Below are positions 53,608-63,141 of a stretch of 64,000 nt of DNA, piece after piece. Below the pieces are notes generated by a model that saw only the letters and a list, made by a program, of their open reading frames with translations, did not search any database and was not told where the DNA came from. The stretch's first letter is position 1; each line of letters starts with the position of its first letter. The position numbers and the translations under genes are program-made. Source of the DNA: Alphaproteobacteria bacterium (GTDB lineage Bacteria > Pseudomonadota > Alphaproteobacteria > Micavibrionales > Micavibrionaceae); the NCBI GenBank assembly GCA_030750865.1, contig JASMHE010000003.1:1-64000 (forward strand), written 5' to 3'.

Positions 53608-54284
53608 CGGACAAGCCGGTCCAGACTATCCGTTTCGATCGTTGATCCCTTGACCTCTATCCCTGTTTCCTGTTTGAGCTTCTTCAAAGCGCGGGAGAAT
53701 GTTTCCGGCTGCATGCCGAGCCGTGATGCCACAAGCGTTTTATCATATGGTAGGTGAATGCGGACTGGTCCGCCGCTTTGTGACTGGTCTGTCAGGCGCA
53801 AAAGGAAACAGCCGATGCGCTGGGGTGCATTCTGGAGTGTGCGGTGTTCGAGTTCCTGATCCTGTTGTTTGCGGTAACGGGCCATCGAAGACAGCATCGC
53901 CATTGCGAATTTCGGGTTGGTCTCGATTTCGTCTTTGAGCATCGAAAGCGGTAACTGCACCAATTCTGAGGGTTCGACCGTTTCGGCACTGTAAGGATAA
54001 ATATCATCCTGAAAAATGCTGGTTTCCCCGAGGATATGGCCGTTTGTGAAGATATCGACAATGGCCTGATCGCCGTCGAGCGTTTCACGGAAAATTTTCA
54101 CCCAGCCGGATTTAACCAGATAGAAATAGTCAGCCTGATCTTCATGAATGAACAGCATGTGCCCTTTGGGTTTGGTAGTCAGATGTGCCGCTGATGAAAT
54201 TTTTGTCAGAAAATCATCGGAACAGCTGGAAAATAATTCCAGACGCTGTAGCATGTCATGTATTGTTTGCGCCGTTTCAGTCAT
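53544..54284 (-). CDS. Crp/Fnr-family transcriptional regulator with C-terminal cysteine motif
   Basis: A 246-residue regulator: cNMP-like effector domain (about 15-125), dimer helix, and HTH DKTLVASRLGMQPETFSRALKKLK. Recognition-helix residues E194, S197 and R198 are the FNR-type set that reads TTGAT half-sites, matching the four boxes nearby. The N-terminal four-Cys cluster of true FNR is absent (only C21). Instead C229, C232 and C238 at the extreme C-terminus form C-x2-C-x5-C, a possible redox, metal or Fe-S site. TTG 54305 is an alternative start. It is divergent from the cbb3 locus, with an FNR-type box 22 bases upstream. Confidence 0.88.
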   Translation of the reverse strand: MTETAQTIHDMLQRLELFSSCSDDFLTKISSAAHLTTKPKGHMLFIHEDQADYFYLVKSGWVKIFRETLDGDQAIVDIFTNGHILGETSIFQDDIYPYSAETVEPSELVQLPLSMLKDEIETNPKFAMAMLSSMARYRKQQDQELEHRTLQNAPQRIGCFLLRLTDQSQSGGPVRIHLPYDKTLVASRLGMQPETFSRALKKLKQETGIEVKGSTIETDSLDRLVRYSCAACTSEFPCKDLETESG

Positions 54285-54305
54285 AGTCTGGTTATCGGCA
54301 ATCAA

Positions 54306-54319
54306 TTGACAATAGTCAA
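54306..54319. promoter_or_regulatory. FNR-type operator between the Fnr-like gene and the cbb3 locus
   Basis: TTGACAATAGTCAA is a perfect palindrome of half-site TTGAC. TACAAT at 54361-54366 is centred 51 bases away, which would place the box near -61 of a rightward start (class I). It may also autoregulate the Fnr-like gene. Confidence 0.7.
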
Positions 54320-54378
54320 GGCAAACAAGACTGTTCTGGGCAAAAATGGACTGGTAAATTTACAATAGAGTACCGACG

Positions 54379-55116
54379 ATGCTGATCGAGTTTCCCGATA
54401 TCAATGCGATTTTAATGTCTGTGGGCCAGTGTGTGCACGACGTTTCGCTGTCGCGCGGGCTGTATATCAGCCTGTTTCTGGCGGGATTGTTCGGTGGTTT
54501 GACCCATTGCAGTGTGATGTGCGGACCGTTTGTGATGTCGCAGGTCGGCGAGGTGCAGAAAATGCGGCAGGCGCTTTTGCTGCCATATCATTTCGGTCGC
54601 ATGACGACCTATGTTGTGCTGGCGATGCTGGTGCAGAGTATTGTCGGGATCGCGTTTTTATTCCTGCCGGTGCGGGCTTATATCGTTGCGCCGCTTTTGA
54701 TGTTTGCCGGGCTTGTTTTTCTGGTGACGGCCTTTCCGTCTTTGGCCCGCATTTTTCCGTGGGTGGCGCGTCTGCAAATCGGCGTGCCGTTCCGATTTAT
54801 TTCATCGCGTTTGGCGCGTTTGGGCAACGGCCGTTCTGTCACCGGACGGTATTTCATGGGCGTTTTGCTCGGGTTTATGCCGTGTGGCTTGATTGTGTCG
54901 GCGTTGATGGCGGCTGCCACCGCGCCGAGCGCGATTGAAGCAGGCGTTGCAATGGCGGCCTTTGCGGCGGGCACGATGCCCGCCTTAATTGCGGTCGCGT
55001 TTGGCGGGCGTGCATTGCGGACCAGATTCCCGCGTGCTATGCATCATGTCACACGCGGTTTTATGGCCGTGAGTGCGCTATGGTTATTTTTAATTGCCGG
55101 ACTGTTTTTATTTTAA
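54379..55116 (+). CDS. TauE/SafE-like cytochrome-biogenesis membrane protein
   Basis: A 245-residue inner-membrane protein with about six helices. GGLTHCSVMCGP (C44, C48) and LLGFMPCGLI (C169) are typical of COG2836 proteins found beside cbb3 oxidase genes, which resemble CcdA/DsbD membrane domains and probably help deliver copper or reductant. It starts the cbb3 transcription unit, 16 bases before ccoN. No clear ribosome binding site; ATG 54415 is an alternative. Confidence 0.85.
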   Translation: MLIEFPDINAILMSVGQCVHDVSLSRGLYISLFLAGLFGGLTHCSVMCGPFVMSQVGEVQKMRQALLLPYHFGRMTTYVVLAMLVQSIVGIAFLFLPVRAYIVAPLLMFAGLVFLVTAFPSLARIFPWVARLQIGVPFRFISSRLARLGNGRSVTGRYFMGVLLGFMPCGLIVSALMAAATAPSAIEAGVAMAAFAAGTMPALIAVAFGGRALRTRFPRAMHHVTRGFMAVSALWLFLIAGLFLF

Positions 55117-55132
55117 AAGAGGATCATAAAAT

Positions 55133-56641
55133 ATGACGACGAAATCAACATCAACACATATGAACGATGGGCCGGATTATAAGCCGGATTACAATATGGA
55201 CATCGTGAAGATGTTTGTGATTGCGACAAGTTTCTGGGGCGTTGTCGGTATGGCGGCGGGCGTTTTCATCGCATTGCAGATGGCGTTCCCCGTGTTGAAT
55301 ATCGAACCTTATTTGACATTCGGGCGGTTGCGTCCGTTGCATACATCAGGTGTGATTTTCGCGTTTGGCGGCAATGCGCTGTTTGCAACCAGTTATTATG
55401 TTGTCCAGCGGACATGCCGTGCGCGTCTTTGGAATGACGGGCTGGCGCGGTTCACCTTTTGGGGGTATCAGGCCTTTATCGTCATGGCCGCATTGGGATA
55501 TGTGCTTGGCGTGACGCAGGCCAAAGAATATGCCGAACCCGAATGGTATGCCGATTTGTGGCTGACCGTTGTCTGGGTTGCGTATTTGCTGGTATATATG
55601 ATGACCATCATCAAACGCCGCGAATCCCATTTATATGTCGCGAACTGGTTCTATCTGGCTTTTATTATCACCGTTGCCGTGTTGCATCTGGGCAATAATA
55701 TCAGCCTGCCGGTCGATATCCGTTACGATAAAAGCTATTCTGTTGCCGCCGGCGTCCAAAGCGCCATGATCCAATGGTGGTACGGCCACAATGCGGTCGG
55801 GTTCTTCCTGACGGCGGGCTTTTTGGGCATGATGTATTATTTCGTGCCAAAACGCGCGGAACGGCCTGTTTATTCCTATCGTTTGTCCATTGTGCATTTC
55901 TGGTCTCTGATCTTTATTTATATTTGGGCCGGACCGCACCATTTGCATTATACGGCGTTGCCGGATTGGGCGCAGACATTGGGGATGGCCTTTTCGATTA
56001 TGCTCTGGATGCCGAGCTGGGGCGGTATGATCAATGGTATGATGACATTATCCGGCGCGTGGCATAAGCTGCGCAAAGATCCGGTTTTGCAATTCATGAT
56101 TATCGCGCTGGCCTTCTATGGGATGAGTACCTTTGAAGGGCCGCTTATGTCGATCCGCTATGTGAATGCGTTGTCGCATTATACGGATTGGACCATCGGT
56201 CACGTGCATTCCGGTGCGCTGGGCTGGGTCGGCTTCATCACGTTCGGGGCGCTTTATTATCTGGTGCCGCGCCTGTGGGGCCGCACGGAAATGTATTCCT
56301 TGAAGCTTGTCAGTATCCATCTGTGGGTTGCGACATTGGGCATTGTCTTTTACATCGCCGCCATGTGGGTGTCGGGTATTATGCAGGGGCTGATGTGGCG
56401 GTCTTATGACGAGATGGGCTTTTTGAATTATTCCTTTGTTGAAACCGTGGTTGCGATGCACCCGTTTTACCTGATCCGTGCGACCGGTGGGTTGCTGTAT
56501 CTCAGCGGGGCGTTGATTATGGTCTATAATTTCTATCGCACCATCAAAGGGGATGTCCGTGCCGGTGAAGTCGATAAAGACGGCAACCCGCGCGAAGCCG
56601 TGAATACAAGCCGCAAAGCAGCAGTGCAAACGGCTGATTAA
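55133..56641 (+). CDS. ccoN: cbb3-type cytochrome c oxidase subunit I
   Basis: The 502-residue catalytic subunit of the high-affinity terminal oxidase, with 12 or more membrane helices. Haem and copper ligands are visible: H70 in RPLHTSG, H219 in WWYGHNAVG (with the cross-linked Tyr residing elsewhere in this family), H269 and H270 in GPHHLHY, and H357 and H359 in IGHVHSG. Full length. It heads ccoNOQP; an FNR-type box lies upstream of the locus. Confidence 0.97.
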   Translation: MTTKSTSTHMNDGPDYKPDYNMDIVKMFVIATSFWGVVGMAAGVFIALQMAFPVLNIEPYLTFGRLRPLHTSGVIFAFGGNALFATSYYVVQRTCRARLWNDGLARFTFWGYQAFIVMAALGYVLGVTQAKEYAEPEWYADLWLTVVWVAYLLVYMMTIIKRRESHLYVANWFYLAFIITVAVLHLGNNISLPVDIRYDKSYSVAAGVQSAMIQWWYGHNAVGFFLTAGFLGMMYYFVPKRAERPVYSYRLSIVHFWSLIFIYIWAGPHHLHYTALPDWAQTLGMAFSIMLWMPSWGGMINGMMTLSGAWHKLRKDPVLQFMIIALAFYGMSTFEGPLMSIRYVNALSHYTDWTIGHVHSGALGWVGFITFGALYYLVPRLWGRTEMYSLKLVSIHLWVATLGIVFYIAAMWVSGIMQGLMWRSYDEMGFLNYSFVETVVAMHPFYLIRATGGLLYLSGALIMVYNFYRTIKGDVRAGEVDKDGNPREAVNTSRKAAVQTAD

Positions 56642-56653
56642 GGAGAGCAAAAC

Positions 56654-57514
56654 ATGAATATTTTTAAAAATCATACATTCCTTGAAAAACATTCGGTTGT
56701 GCTGCTTGTCGCGATTATTGTGACGGTCTTGATCGGTGGTATCGTTGAAATTGTGCCGCTGTTCCGGCAGGAAACGGTCATCGAACCGGTCGAAGGTGTG
56801 CGCCCGTACACGCCGCTTGAGCTGGCAGGATATAACATCTATCTGCGCGAGGGCTGTTATAATTGCCACTCACAGCAAATTCGTCCGCTGCGTGACGAGG
56901 TTGAACGCTATGGCCATTATTCACTGGCCGCCGAAAGCATGTACGACCATCCGTTCCAGTGGGGATCAAAACGCACAGGACCGGATCTGGCCCGTGTTGG
57001 CGGCAAATATTCCGATGAATGGCATGTGGCGCATTTGATGAATCCGCGCGATGTTGTGCCGGAATCGATTATGCCGTCTTATCGCTTTTTGATGGAGCGC
57101 GGCGCAAAGCTGCATGATTTGTCTGCGCATTTGAAGGCATTGCGTGCCGTGGGTGTTCCTTACACAGACGAGATGGTTGCAATGGCCGAAAAAGATGCGG
57201 TCATACAGGCCACAGGCGCCTATCGTGCCGATACGGGTGGTCTGGAAAGCCGTTACGGCGATGATGTGAAGGCCCGTGATTTTGACGGTCAGCCGCATCT
57301 GGTTTCGGAAATGGATGCGCTGGTTGCGTATCTGCAAGTGCTGGGCACGATGGTTGATTTTGAATCAGCCGAAGTGCACGAAGCGTTGGCCGTGCATACG
57401 GGTGTTGCGCCGTCTGAGGCGGCCGTTGATGAGGCTGTATCTGAACAGATGTCCACGGAAGACGTCACAGAAGACGTGACAGGAAATGTCACAGAAACAG
57501 GAGCGCAGGAATGA
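56654..57514 (+). CDS. ccoO: cbb3-type cytochrome c oxidase mono-haem subunit
   Basis: A 286-residue subunit with one N-terminal membrane helix and a periplasmic c-type domain. Haem site CYNCH (68-72), axial Met140 in ESIMPSYRF. The family usually ends near residue 240; here about 45 extra residues follow, including a 12-bp-repeat-encoded tail (57455-57502) rich in T, E, D and V. It starts 12 bases after ccoN and overlaps ccoQ by 4 bases (ATGA). Confidence 0.96.
   Translation: MNIFKNHTFLEKHSVVLLVAIIVTVLIGGIVEIVPLFRQETVIEPVEGVRPYTPLELAGYNIYLREGCYNCHSQQIRPLRDEVERYGHYSLAAESMYDHPFQWGSKRTGPDLARVGGKYSDEWHVAHLMNPRDVVPESIMPSYRFLMERGAKLHDLSAHLKALRAVGVPYTDEMVAMAEKDAVIQATGAYRADTGGLESRYGDDVKARDFDGQPHLVSEMDALVAYLQVLGTMVDFESAEVHEALAVHTGVAPSEAAVDEAVSEQMSTEDVTEDVTGNVTETGAQE
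57455..57502 (+). repeat. In-frame 12-bp repeat at the 3' end of ccoO
   Basis: Four units at 57455, 57467, 57479 and 57491 follow ACAGAAGACGTC and encode [16 protein letters not shown]. The tail lies beyond the conserved CcoO domain. Confidence 0.75.
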
Positions 57515-57690
57515 TCGGCAGTTTTCTGGATTTTATAGCGGAACATGCCGGTGTGATCGGCTTATTGTTCTTTTTCATCTTCTTTATCCTGATGTTGGTG
57601 TTTTTGTTCCTGTCGGGCGACAAGAAAGATTGGAAGAAATATAGCGAAATTCCGCTGGAGGATCATCCCGATGATGATGAACGGAAATAA
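57511..57690 (+). CDS. ccoQ: cbb3-type cytochrome c oxidase subunit CcoQ
   Basis: A 59-residue protein with one membrane helix (about 14-34, Phe/Leu-rich), followed by [15 protein letters not shown] and an acidic end, the usual CcoQ/FixQ layout. It stabilises the oxidase core. The ATG overlaps the ccoO stop by 4 bases, so translation is coupled. Confidence 0.92.
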   Translation: MIGSFLDFIAEHAGVIGLLFFFIFFILMLVFLFLSGDKKDWKKYSEIPLEDHPDDDERK

Positions 57691-57729
57691 GGTGATCTTG
57701 GATCGGTTGAATGAAGGAGACTCAGGACA

Positions 57730-58611
57730 ATGAGTGATAAAAAACAAGAACATGATGTCGAAATTGACGACGTATCAGGCGTTGAGACAACAGGACATGA
57801 ATGGGACGGACTGAAAGAGCTGAACAATCCGTTGCCGCGCTGGTGGCTGTGGGTGTTCTATGTCTGTATTCTGTGGTCCGTGTGGTATTTTGTTGTGTAT
57901 CCCGCATGGCCTGTACCGGGTGGTGCGACCGAAGGCACGGCAGGCTATACGCAATATAAAGAGTTGCAGGAAAGCCAGCGCGAAATCGTGGCGCGGCAGG
58001 CCGCGTATCTGGATGAATTTGAAAGCGCATCATTTGACGAGATCATGAATGATCCGGCGTTGTATGAATTTGCCAATGCAGGCGGCGCAGCAGCGTTTAA
58101 AGATAACTGTGCGACATGTCATGGCACGGGCGGCGCGGGTGCGCCGGGATATCCGAACCTGAATGACGATGACTGGTTGTGGGGCGGTACGCTTTCTGAA
58201 ATCCACCAGACACTTTTACATGGTGTACGCGCCGGTAACGAAGATACGCATATCTCGCAAATGCCGGCGTTTGGCAAGGACGGTTTGTTGACAACCGAGC
58301 AAATTGAAATACTTGTTGAGTATGTTCTGGCGTTACAAGATGGTGATGCATCCGCGGTGACAGAAGGGCATGAATTATTCCAGCAGAACTGTGCGTCTTG
58401 TCACGGCCCTGATGGAAAAGGCAGCTATGAATTCGGCGCGCCGGATTTAACAGATGCGATTTGGCTGTATGGCGGCACGTATGAAGATGTATTTTATACA
58501 ATCTACAACGCACGGGCCGGTGTTATGCCCGCATGGAAAGCGCGTCTTGATGAAAACACAATTCGTCAGCTTGCCGTTTACGTTCACCAGCTTGGCGGCG
58601 GTGAAGAATAG
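57730..58611 (+). CDS. ccoP: cbb3-type cytochrome c oxidase di-haem subunit
   Basis: A 293-residue subunit. One membrane helix (about 37-58) after NNPLPRWWLW, then two cytochrome c domains with CATCH (127-131) and CASCH (221-225) and axial Met178 and Met266. It passes electrons from cytochrome c to CcoO/CcoN. AAGGAG precedes the ATG. Confidence 0.96.
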   Translation: MSDKKQEHDVEIDDVSGVETTGHEWDGLKELNNPLPRWWLWVFYVCILWSVWYFVVYPAWPVPGGATEGTAGYTQYKELQESQREIVARQAAYLDEFESASFDEIMNDPALYEFANAGGAAAFKDNCATCHGTGGAGAPGYPNLNDDDWLWGGTLSEIHQTLLHGVRAGNEDTHISQMPAFGKDGLLTTEQIEILVEYVLALQDGDASAVTEGHELFQQNCASCHGPDGKGSYEFGAPDLTDAIWLYGGTYEDVFYTIYNARAGVMPAWKARLDENTIRQLAVYVHQLGGGEE

Positions 58612-58629
58612 AGCGGAGATTGTCAGGTC

Positions 58630-60150
58630 ATGACCAATAAGGGCACAAAAGAACGGGGCGCGAAAAAGGAACAGGATGTTCAGTTCTTTCAAAAGCAGGA
58701 GCGTATTTATCCAAAACGTGTGTCCGGCCGTTTCAGAAATCTGAAATGGATTATCATGATTGTGACGCTGGGGATTTATTATATGGTGCCGTTTATCCGT
58801 TGGGATCGCGGACCGAATGCCCCCGATCAGGCTGTCTTGATTGATTTACAACACGGACGGGCCTATTGGTTCTGGATCGAAATCTGGCCGCAGGAAATTT
58901 ATATTCTGACAGGTCTTCTGATCTTTGCGGCGCTTTTGCTGTTCTTTGTCACAAGCTTATTCGGACGCGTCTGGTGCGGTTATTTTTGTTTTCAGACGGT
59001 TTGGACGGACCTGTTTATCTGGGTTGAACGGATCGTGCAGGGCGATCGCACAAAACGAAAGCGCCTGCGTGAAGGGCCGTGGACGTGGGAAAAAATCCGC
59101 AAGCTTGCCATTACGCATTTCATCTGGCTTGTGATCGGGTGGTGTACGGCGGGGTCGTTTGTGCTGTATTTCAATGACGCGCCGACAGTGGTGCGCAGTT
59201 TTCTGGAACTGGATGTATCGCCGACGGTTCTGATTTTCGTTATTTGCCTGACATTTTCAACCTATTTGATGGCCGGTTTTGCGCGGGAACAGGTGTGCAC
59301 ATTTATGTGCCCGTATGCGCGGTTCCAGTCGGCGATGTTTGATAAGGACACGTTGATTATCACCTATGATGAAACGCGCGGTGAACCACGCGGGAAACAT
59401 AAAAAGGGTGAAAGCTGGGACGGGCGCGGCCATTGCATTAATTGTACGGCATGTGTGCAGGTTTGCCCGATGGGCATTGATATTCGTGACGGTTTGCAGA
59501 TGGAGTGCATTGCTTGCGGGTTATGCGTTGATGCGTGCGACGAAATTATGGACAAGATTGATTTGCCCCGTGGTTTGATCCGTTACGACACGGAAAATAA
59601 TATGGAACGGCTGGCCGCGCAGAAAAAAGCGGCCGGAACGGTCCGCATTCCCGAAAGTGATATCAAGCTCGCCGGTGCGCGCCAGAAGAAATCGCTGGCG
59701 GCCCGTTTGCGTTTGATCCGTCCTCGCACGATTTATTATTTCTGTGTAATCTCGCTGGTCGGGCTGGTGATGCTGTATGCGCTAGTGGCGCGTTCGCCGT
59801 TGTCATTGACGGTATTGCACGACCGCAATCCGTTATTTGTCACATTATCCAGCGGCGCGATCCGCAATTCTTATGATGTAAAAATATTGAACAAGACACA
59901 TCAGGACCGGACCTATGATTTGTCGCTTATTGATCTGGAGGGGGCTGAAATTACGGTGAAAGCGGCCGGTGACATTACGCCGTCTGCCCTGCCGGTTGCG
60001 GCCGATCGCGTCGGACGGTTCCATATTCTGGTGGAAGCACCGATTACCCCCCAAGCGCAAAAAGATATTCATTTCCGTCTGATAGATAATGAATCCGGTC
60101 TGGAGCGCGTATATGAAAGTGTGTTCATCAGCCAGCGGCCCCAGAATTAA
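58630..60150 (+). CDS. ccoG: CcoG (FixG/RdxA), cbb3 oxidase biogenesis ferredoxin
   Basis: A 506-residue membrane protein with several helices, GRVWCGYFCFQTVW and CTFMCPYARFQ, then two 4Fe-4S motifs CINCTACVQVCP and CIACGLCVDACD and a C-terminal Ig-like periplasmic domain. It is known as a cupric reductase that supplies Cu(I) for the oxidase. It starts 18 bases after ccoP. Confidence 0.95.
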   Translation: MTNKGTKERGAKKEQDVQFFQKQERIYPKRVSGRFRNLKWIIMIVTLGIYYMVPFIRWDRGPNAPDQAVLIDLQHGRAYWFWIEIWPQEIYILTGLLIFAALLLFFVTSLFGRVWCGYFCFQTVWTDLFIWVERIVQGDRTKRKRLREGPWTWEKIRKLAITHFIWLVIGWCTAGSFVLYFNDAPTVVRSFLELDVSPTVLIFVICLTFSTYLMAGFAREQVCTFMCPYARFQSAMFDKDTLIITYDETRGEPRGKHKKGESWDGRGHCINCTACVQVCPMGIDIRDGLQMECIACGLCVDACDEIMDKIDLPRGLIRYDTENNMERLAAQKKAAGTVRIPESDIKLAGARQKKSLAARLRLIRPRTIYYFCVISLVGLVMLYALVARSPLSLTVLHDRNPLFVTLSSGAIRNSYDVKILNKTHQDRTYDLSLIDLEGAEITVKAAGDITPSALPVAADRVGRFHILVEAPITPQAQKDIHFRLIDNESGLERVYESVFISQRPQN

Positions 60151-60226
60151 AATGACGATATATGAAGGTGACGGCATAATGGCGTACTGTGCCTTTGCCG
60201 TCTGACAGCAATACGGAGAGATTACA

Positions 60227-60727
60227 ATGAGCGACACGCAAGATAAAAAACAGGATAGCGGGCGATGGGTTTTGTTCTCGTTGATTGTGTTCTTTGTTGT
60301 GTTTGCCACGGTGGATGCGTTCTTTGTCTATAAGGCCGTCACGACAAATGTCGGGGTTGTTACGGACCATTCCTATAAGAAGGGATTGGCGTATGATGAT
60401 TTTCTCTCACAGGCCGCGCAGCAAAGTCATGACGGCACGATCGGTGAAGCGGTGTATAACGATGCAGACGGCACGCTTGCCTTGACCCTGACGGATGCGG
60501 ATGGCGCACCGATCAGCGGCGGGATCGTGGTTGCGCATCTGGTGCGTCCGGTGCATAAGGGGTATGATTTTGAGGCCGTGATGCATTATAAAGGTGAAGG
60601 ACGTTACAGTATCCGTCCCGACTTTCCGTTGATCGGGCAATGGGTGGCATATATAGAGGCAAAATGGACAACAGCAGACCAACAGCACAAACGGTACGTG
60701 ACCAAGAAAGTCCTGATCGCGGAGTAA
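60227..60727 (+). CDS. ccoH: CcoH (FixH), cbb3 oxidase assembly protein
   Basis: A 166-residue protein with one N-terminal membrane helix (about 14-36) and a beta-sandwich periplasmic domain with YKKGLAYDDFLSQ and GQWVAYIEAKW, typical of FixH. Its last 64 bases overlap the start of ccoI. Confidence 0.92.
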   Translation: MSDTQDKKQDSGRWVLFSLIVFFVVFATVDAFFVYKAVTTNVGVVTDHSYKKGLAYDDFLSQAAQQSHDGTIGEAVYNDADGTLALTLTDADGAPISGGIVVAHLVRPVHKGYDFEAVMHYKGEGRYSIRPDFPLIGQWVAYIEAKWTTADQQHKRYVTKKVLIAE

Positions 60728-62904
60728 TCGGCGAAACGGGTTTTGCAAGCGCGGTGCGGATGCAAGATGACGGTCACAAAGCGGTGTCCTATATCGTGAC
60801 GGGCGCGCACTGCGCGGCTTGTATCAGCAAAATTGAAAATGCGGTGCGGCAATATGACAGCCATGTGTCTGCACGGCTGAATTTTTCGACCGGACGATTA
60901 AATGTTGTTTTTGACGGACAAGACGACATTGCCAATGATTATGCCCGCGATATTGCCGGGCTTGGCTATGGCGTGCATCCGGTGTTTGAAGATAAAGCCG
61001 AACAGGAAGCCGAGCGCGAAAACAGATTCCTGCTTTTATGTCTGGGGGTTGCCGGTTTTGCGGCGGGCAATCTGATGTTGCTGTCGATCGGGTTGTGGAC
61101 GACATCAATTGAAACAATGGGCCATTCAACGCGGGAATTTCTGCACTGGATTTCGGCATTGATCGCGATTCCGACGATCTTATTTTCAGGGCGGCCGTTT
61201 TTCCGGTCGGCGCTGGGGGCGTTAAAGGCAAGACAAACCAATATGGATGTGCCGATTGCCGTTGCGCTGGTTCTGGTCAGCGGGATGAGTTTATATGAAA
61301 CGGCCTATGGCGGCGAACATGTGTATTTCGATTCGGCTGTCATGTTGATTTTCTTTTTGTTGATCGGCCGTTATCTTGATTTTCGGGCAAAACGTACAGC
61401 GCGCGGCGCGGCGACAAAATTACTGGATTCATTCCGGGGCTTTGCAACGGTTGTAACCGGCCGCAGCCAAAAACGTGTTTTGATTTCCAGTTTAAAACCC
61501 GGCATGACCGTGCTGGTTGCGGCGGGGGAACGCATTGCGGCCGACGGCGTGGTGGCTGACGGGGGAAGCGATGTTGATATGTCGCTGATCACGGGCGAAA
61601 CCATGCCGCAGGCGGCCGCGGCGGGTGATCATGTTTTTGCGGGGACGCTGAATTTATCATCATCCTTGACGGTGCGCGTTGAAAAAGAAACAGAGAATAC
61701 GCTGTTATCGGATATTGTGCGCATGATGGAGCTGGCCGAACAGGGCCATGCGAAATATACGCGCCTTGCCGATAAGGCCGCGCGGCTTTATACGCCGTTT
61801 GTACATGGATTTGCGCTGATTGCCTTCATCGTGTGGTGGGGCATGTTGGGGGCATCATGGCAAGTGTCGGCCATGACGGCGATTACGGTTTTGATTATCA
61901 CATGCCCGTGTGCATTGGGGCTGGCCGTACCTGTGGTGCAGGTTTTGGCGTCTTCGCGCTTGATGCAACGCGGCGTTTATCTGAAATCAGGGGATGCGCT
62001 GGAACGGATGGCGGGTATTGATGTTGCCGTTTTTGACAAGACGGGGACATTAACCACAGGCCGTCCGTCGCTGGTGACGCAAGACGTAAAACGCAAGGAG
62101 TTGGCGCTGGCCGCTTCGCTGGCACGGCACAGCAAGCATCCGTTATCGCAGGCGATTGTTGCGGCCTATGAACAAAAGCGCAATCCGCGTTACCGGAAGG
62201 TTGAAGACATCAAGACGGTAAGCGGCAGCGGTATGGCCGGACAGCTTGACGGGGCGGAATTGCGCATTGGCAACCGTGCCTTTTGTGGTGTCGGTCCAAA
62301 AGACGGTGAGACAGGCCATATGGAGATATGGATGCGGCATGGAGATGATGATCCGGTGCAATTTTGTTTCGAAGACCCGTTACGCCCCGATGCACAGGCC
62401 GTGATTGCGGCGTTGAAACAAAACAATATTCGCCCTGTTTTGCTGTCCGGTGACCGGAACGATATTGTTGCCGATGTCGCGGCGGCGTGCGGGATTGAAA
62501 CGGCGCGTGGTCAGCAGACGCCGCAGGATAAATATGAATATCTGGAACGGCTGAAAGCGGACGGCCACTGTATATTGATGGTTGGGGATGGTTTGAATGA
62601 TGCGGCGGTGCTGGCCGCGGCCAATGTATCGGTTGCGCCGTCAACGGCGATTGATATTGCGCAGAATACGGCCGATATCGTTTTTACCGGATCGGCGTTA
62701 CAGCCTGTGCTGGATGTTTATGACACCGCGCAAAAAACAGGTATGCTGGTGCGGCAGAATTTCGCCCTTGCGATTCTTTATAATATCATTGCCGTGCCGG
62801 TTGCCTTTGCGGGATTCGTGACCCCGTTGATTGCGGCGCTGGCCATGTCGGGGTCTTCGTTGGTTGTGATTGCAAATTCATTTCGGTTGAGGTTACGCGC
62901 ATGA
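60664..62904 (+). CDS. ccoI: CcoI (FixI), copper-exporting P1B-type ATPase for oxidase assembly
   Basis: A 746-residue transporter. The N-terminal metal-binding domain holds GAHCAACIS (C50, C53), the membrane domain has the CPC motif in TCPCALG (about 413), and the catalytic domain has DKTGTLTTG (Asp about 457) and GDGLNDAAVL. It feeds copper for the CcoN active site. ATG 60664 lies inside ccoH, preceded by AGAGG. Confidence 0.95.
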   Translation: MDNSRPTAQTVRDQESPDRGVIGETGFASAVRMQDDGHKAVSYIVTGAHCAACISKIENAVRQYDSHVSARLNFSTGRLNVVFDGQDDIANDYARDIAGLGYGVHPVFEDKAEQEAERENRFLLLCLGVAGFAAGNLMLLSIGLWTTSIETMGHSTREFLHWISALIAIPTILFSGRPFFRSALGALKARQTNMDVPIAVALVLVSGMSLYETAYGGEHVYFDSAVMLIFFLLIGRYLDFRAKRTARGAATKLLDSFRGFATVVTGRSQKRVLISSLKPGMTVLVAAGERIAADGVVADGGSDVDMSLITGETMPQAAAAGDHVFAGTLNLSSSLTVRVEKETENTLLSDIVRMMELAEQGHAKYTRLADKAARLYTPFVHGFALIAFIVWWGMLGASWQVSAMTAITVLIITCPCALGLAVPVVQVLASSRLMQRGVYLKSGDALERMAGIDVAVFDKTGTLTTGRPSLVTQDVKRKELALAASLARHSKHPLSQAIVAAYEQKRNPRYRKVEDIKTVSGSGMAGQLDGAELRIGNRAFCGVGPKDGETGHMEIWMRHGDDDPVQFCFEDPLRPDAQAVIAALKQNNIRPVLLSGDRNDIVADVAAACGIETARGQQTPQDKYEYLERLKADGHCILMVGDGLNDAAVLAAANVSVAPSTAIDIAQNTADIVFTGSALQPVLDVYDTAQKTGMLVRQNFALAILYNIIAVPVAFAGFVTPLIAALAMSGSSLVVIANSFRLRLRA

Positions 62905-63059
62905 GTATCTTGCTTTATTTGATTCCGGTCGCCCTGTTTTTAGGGTTTCTTGGGCTGGCGGCTTTTATCTGGAGTCTGAAATCGGGCCAGTATGATGATA
63001 TGGATGGTGCAGCCCATCGTATTCTACTGGATGATGACGAAAAAAATGATAAAAATTGA
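62901..63059 (+). CDS. ccoS: CcoS, cbb3 oxidase maturation protein
   Basis: A 52-residue protein with one membrane helix (about 4-24) then FIWSLKSGQYDDMDG, the hallmark of CcoS/FixS, and an acidic tail. CcoS is needed to insert cofactors into CcoN. The ATG overlaps the ccoI stop by 4 bases. The stop codon lies inside the FNR-type box of the next gene. Confidence 0.94.
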   Translation: MSILLYLIPVALFLGFLGLAAFIWSLKSGQYDDMDGAAHRILLDDDEKNDKN

Positions 63060-63069
63060 TGCATGTCAA
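63056..63069 (+). promoter_or_regulatory. FNR-type operator upstream of ompW
   Basis: TTGATGCATGTCAA differs from TTGATNNNNATCAA at one position. TATGAT at 63092-63097 is centred 32 bases downstream, ideal class II geometry, with ompW starting at 63142. The box overlaps the ccoS stop. Confidence 0.75.
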
Positions 63070-63141
63070 TTTCTGTATTTTAAAGCATCACTATGATGCC
63101 TTTATAAGAACAGAATCATTTTTAAAAAGGGGTAAGAGACA

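Noticed and set aside
56048-56869. 273-codon minus-strand frame over ccoN and ccoO
   Set aside because: Shadow of two conserved oxidase genes; its composition follows their codon bias.
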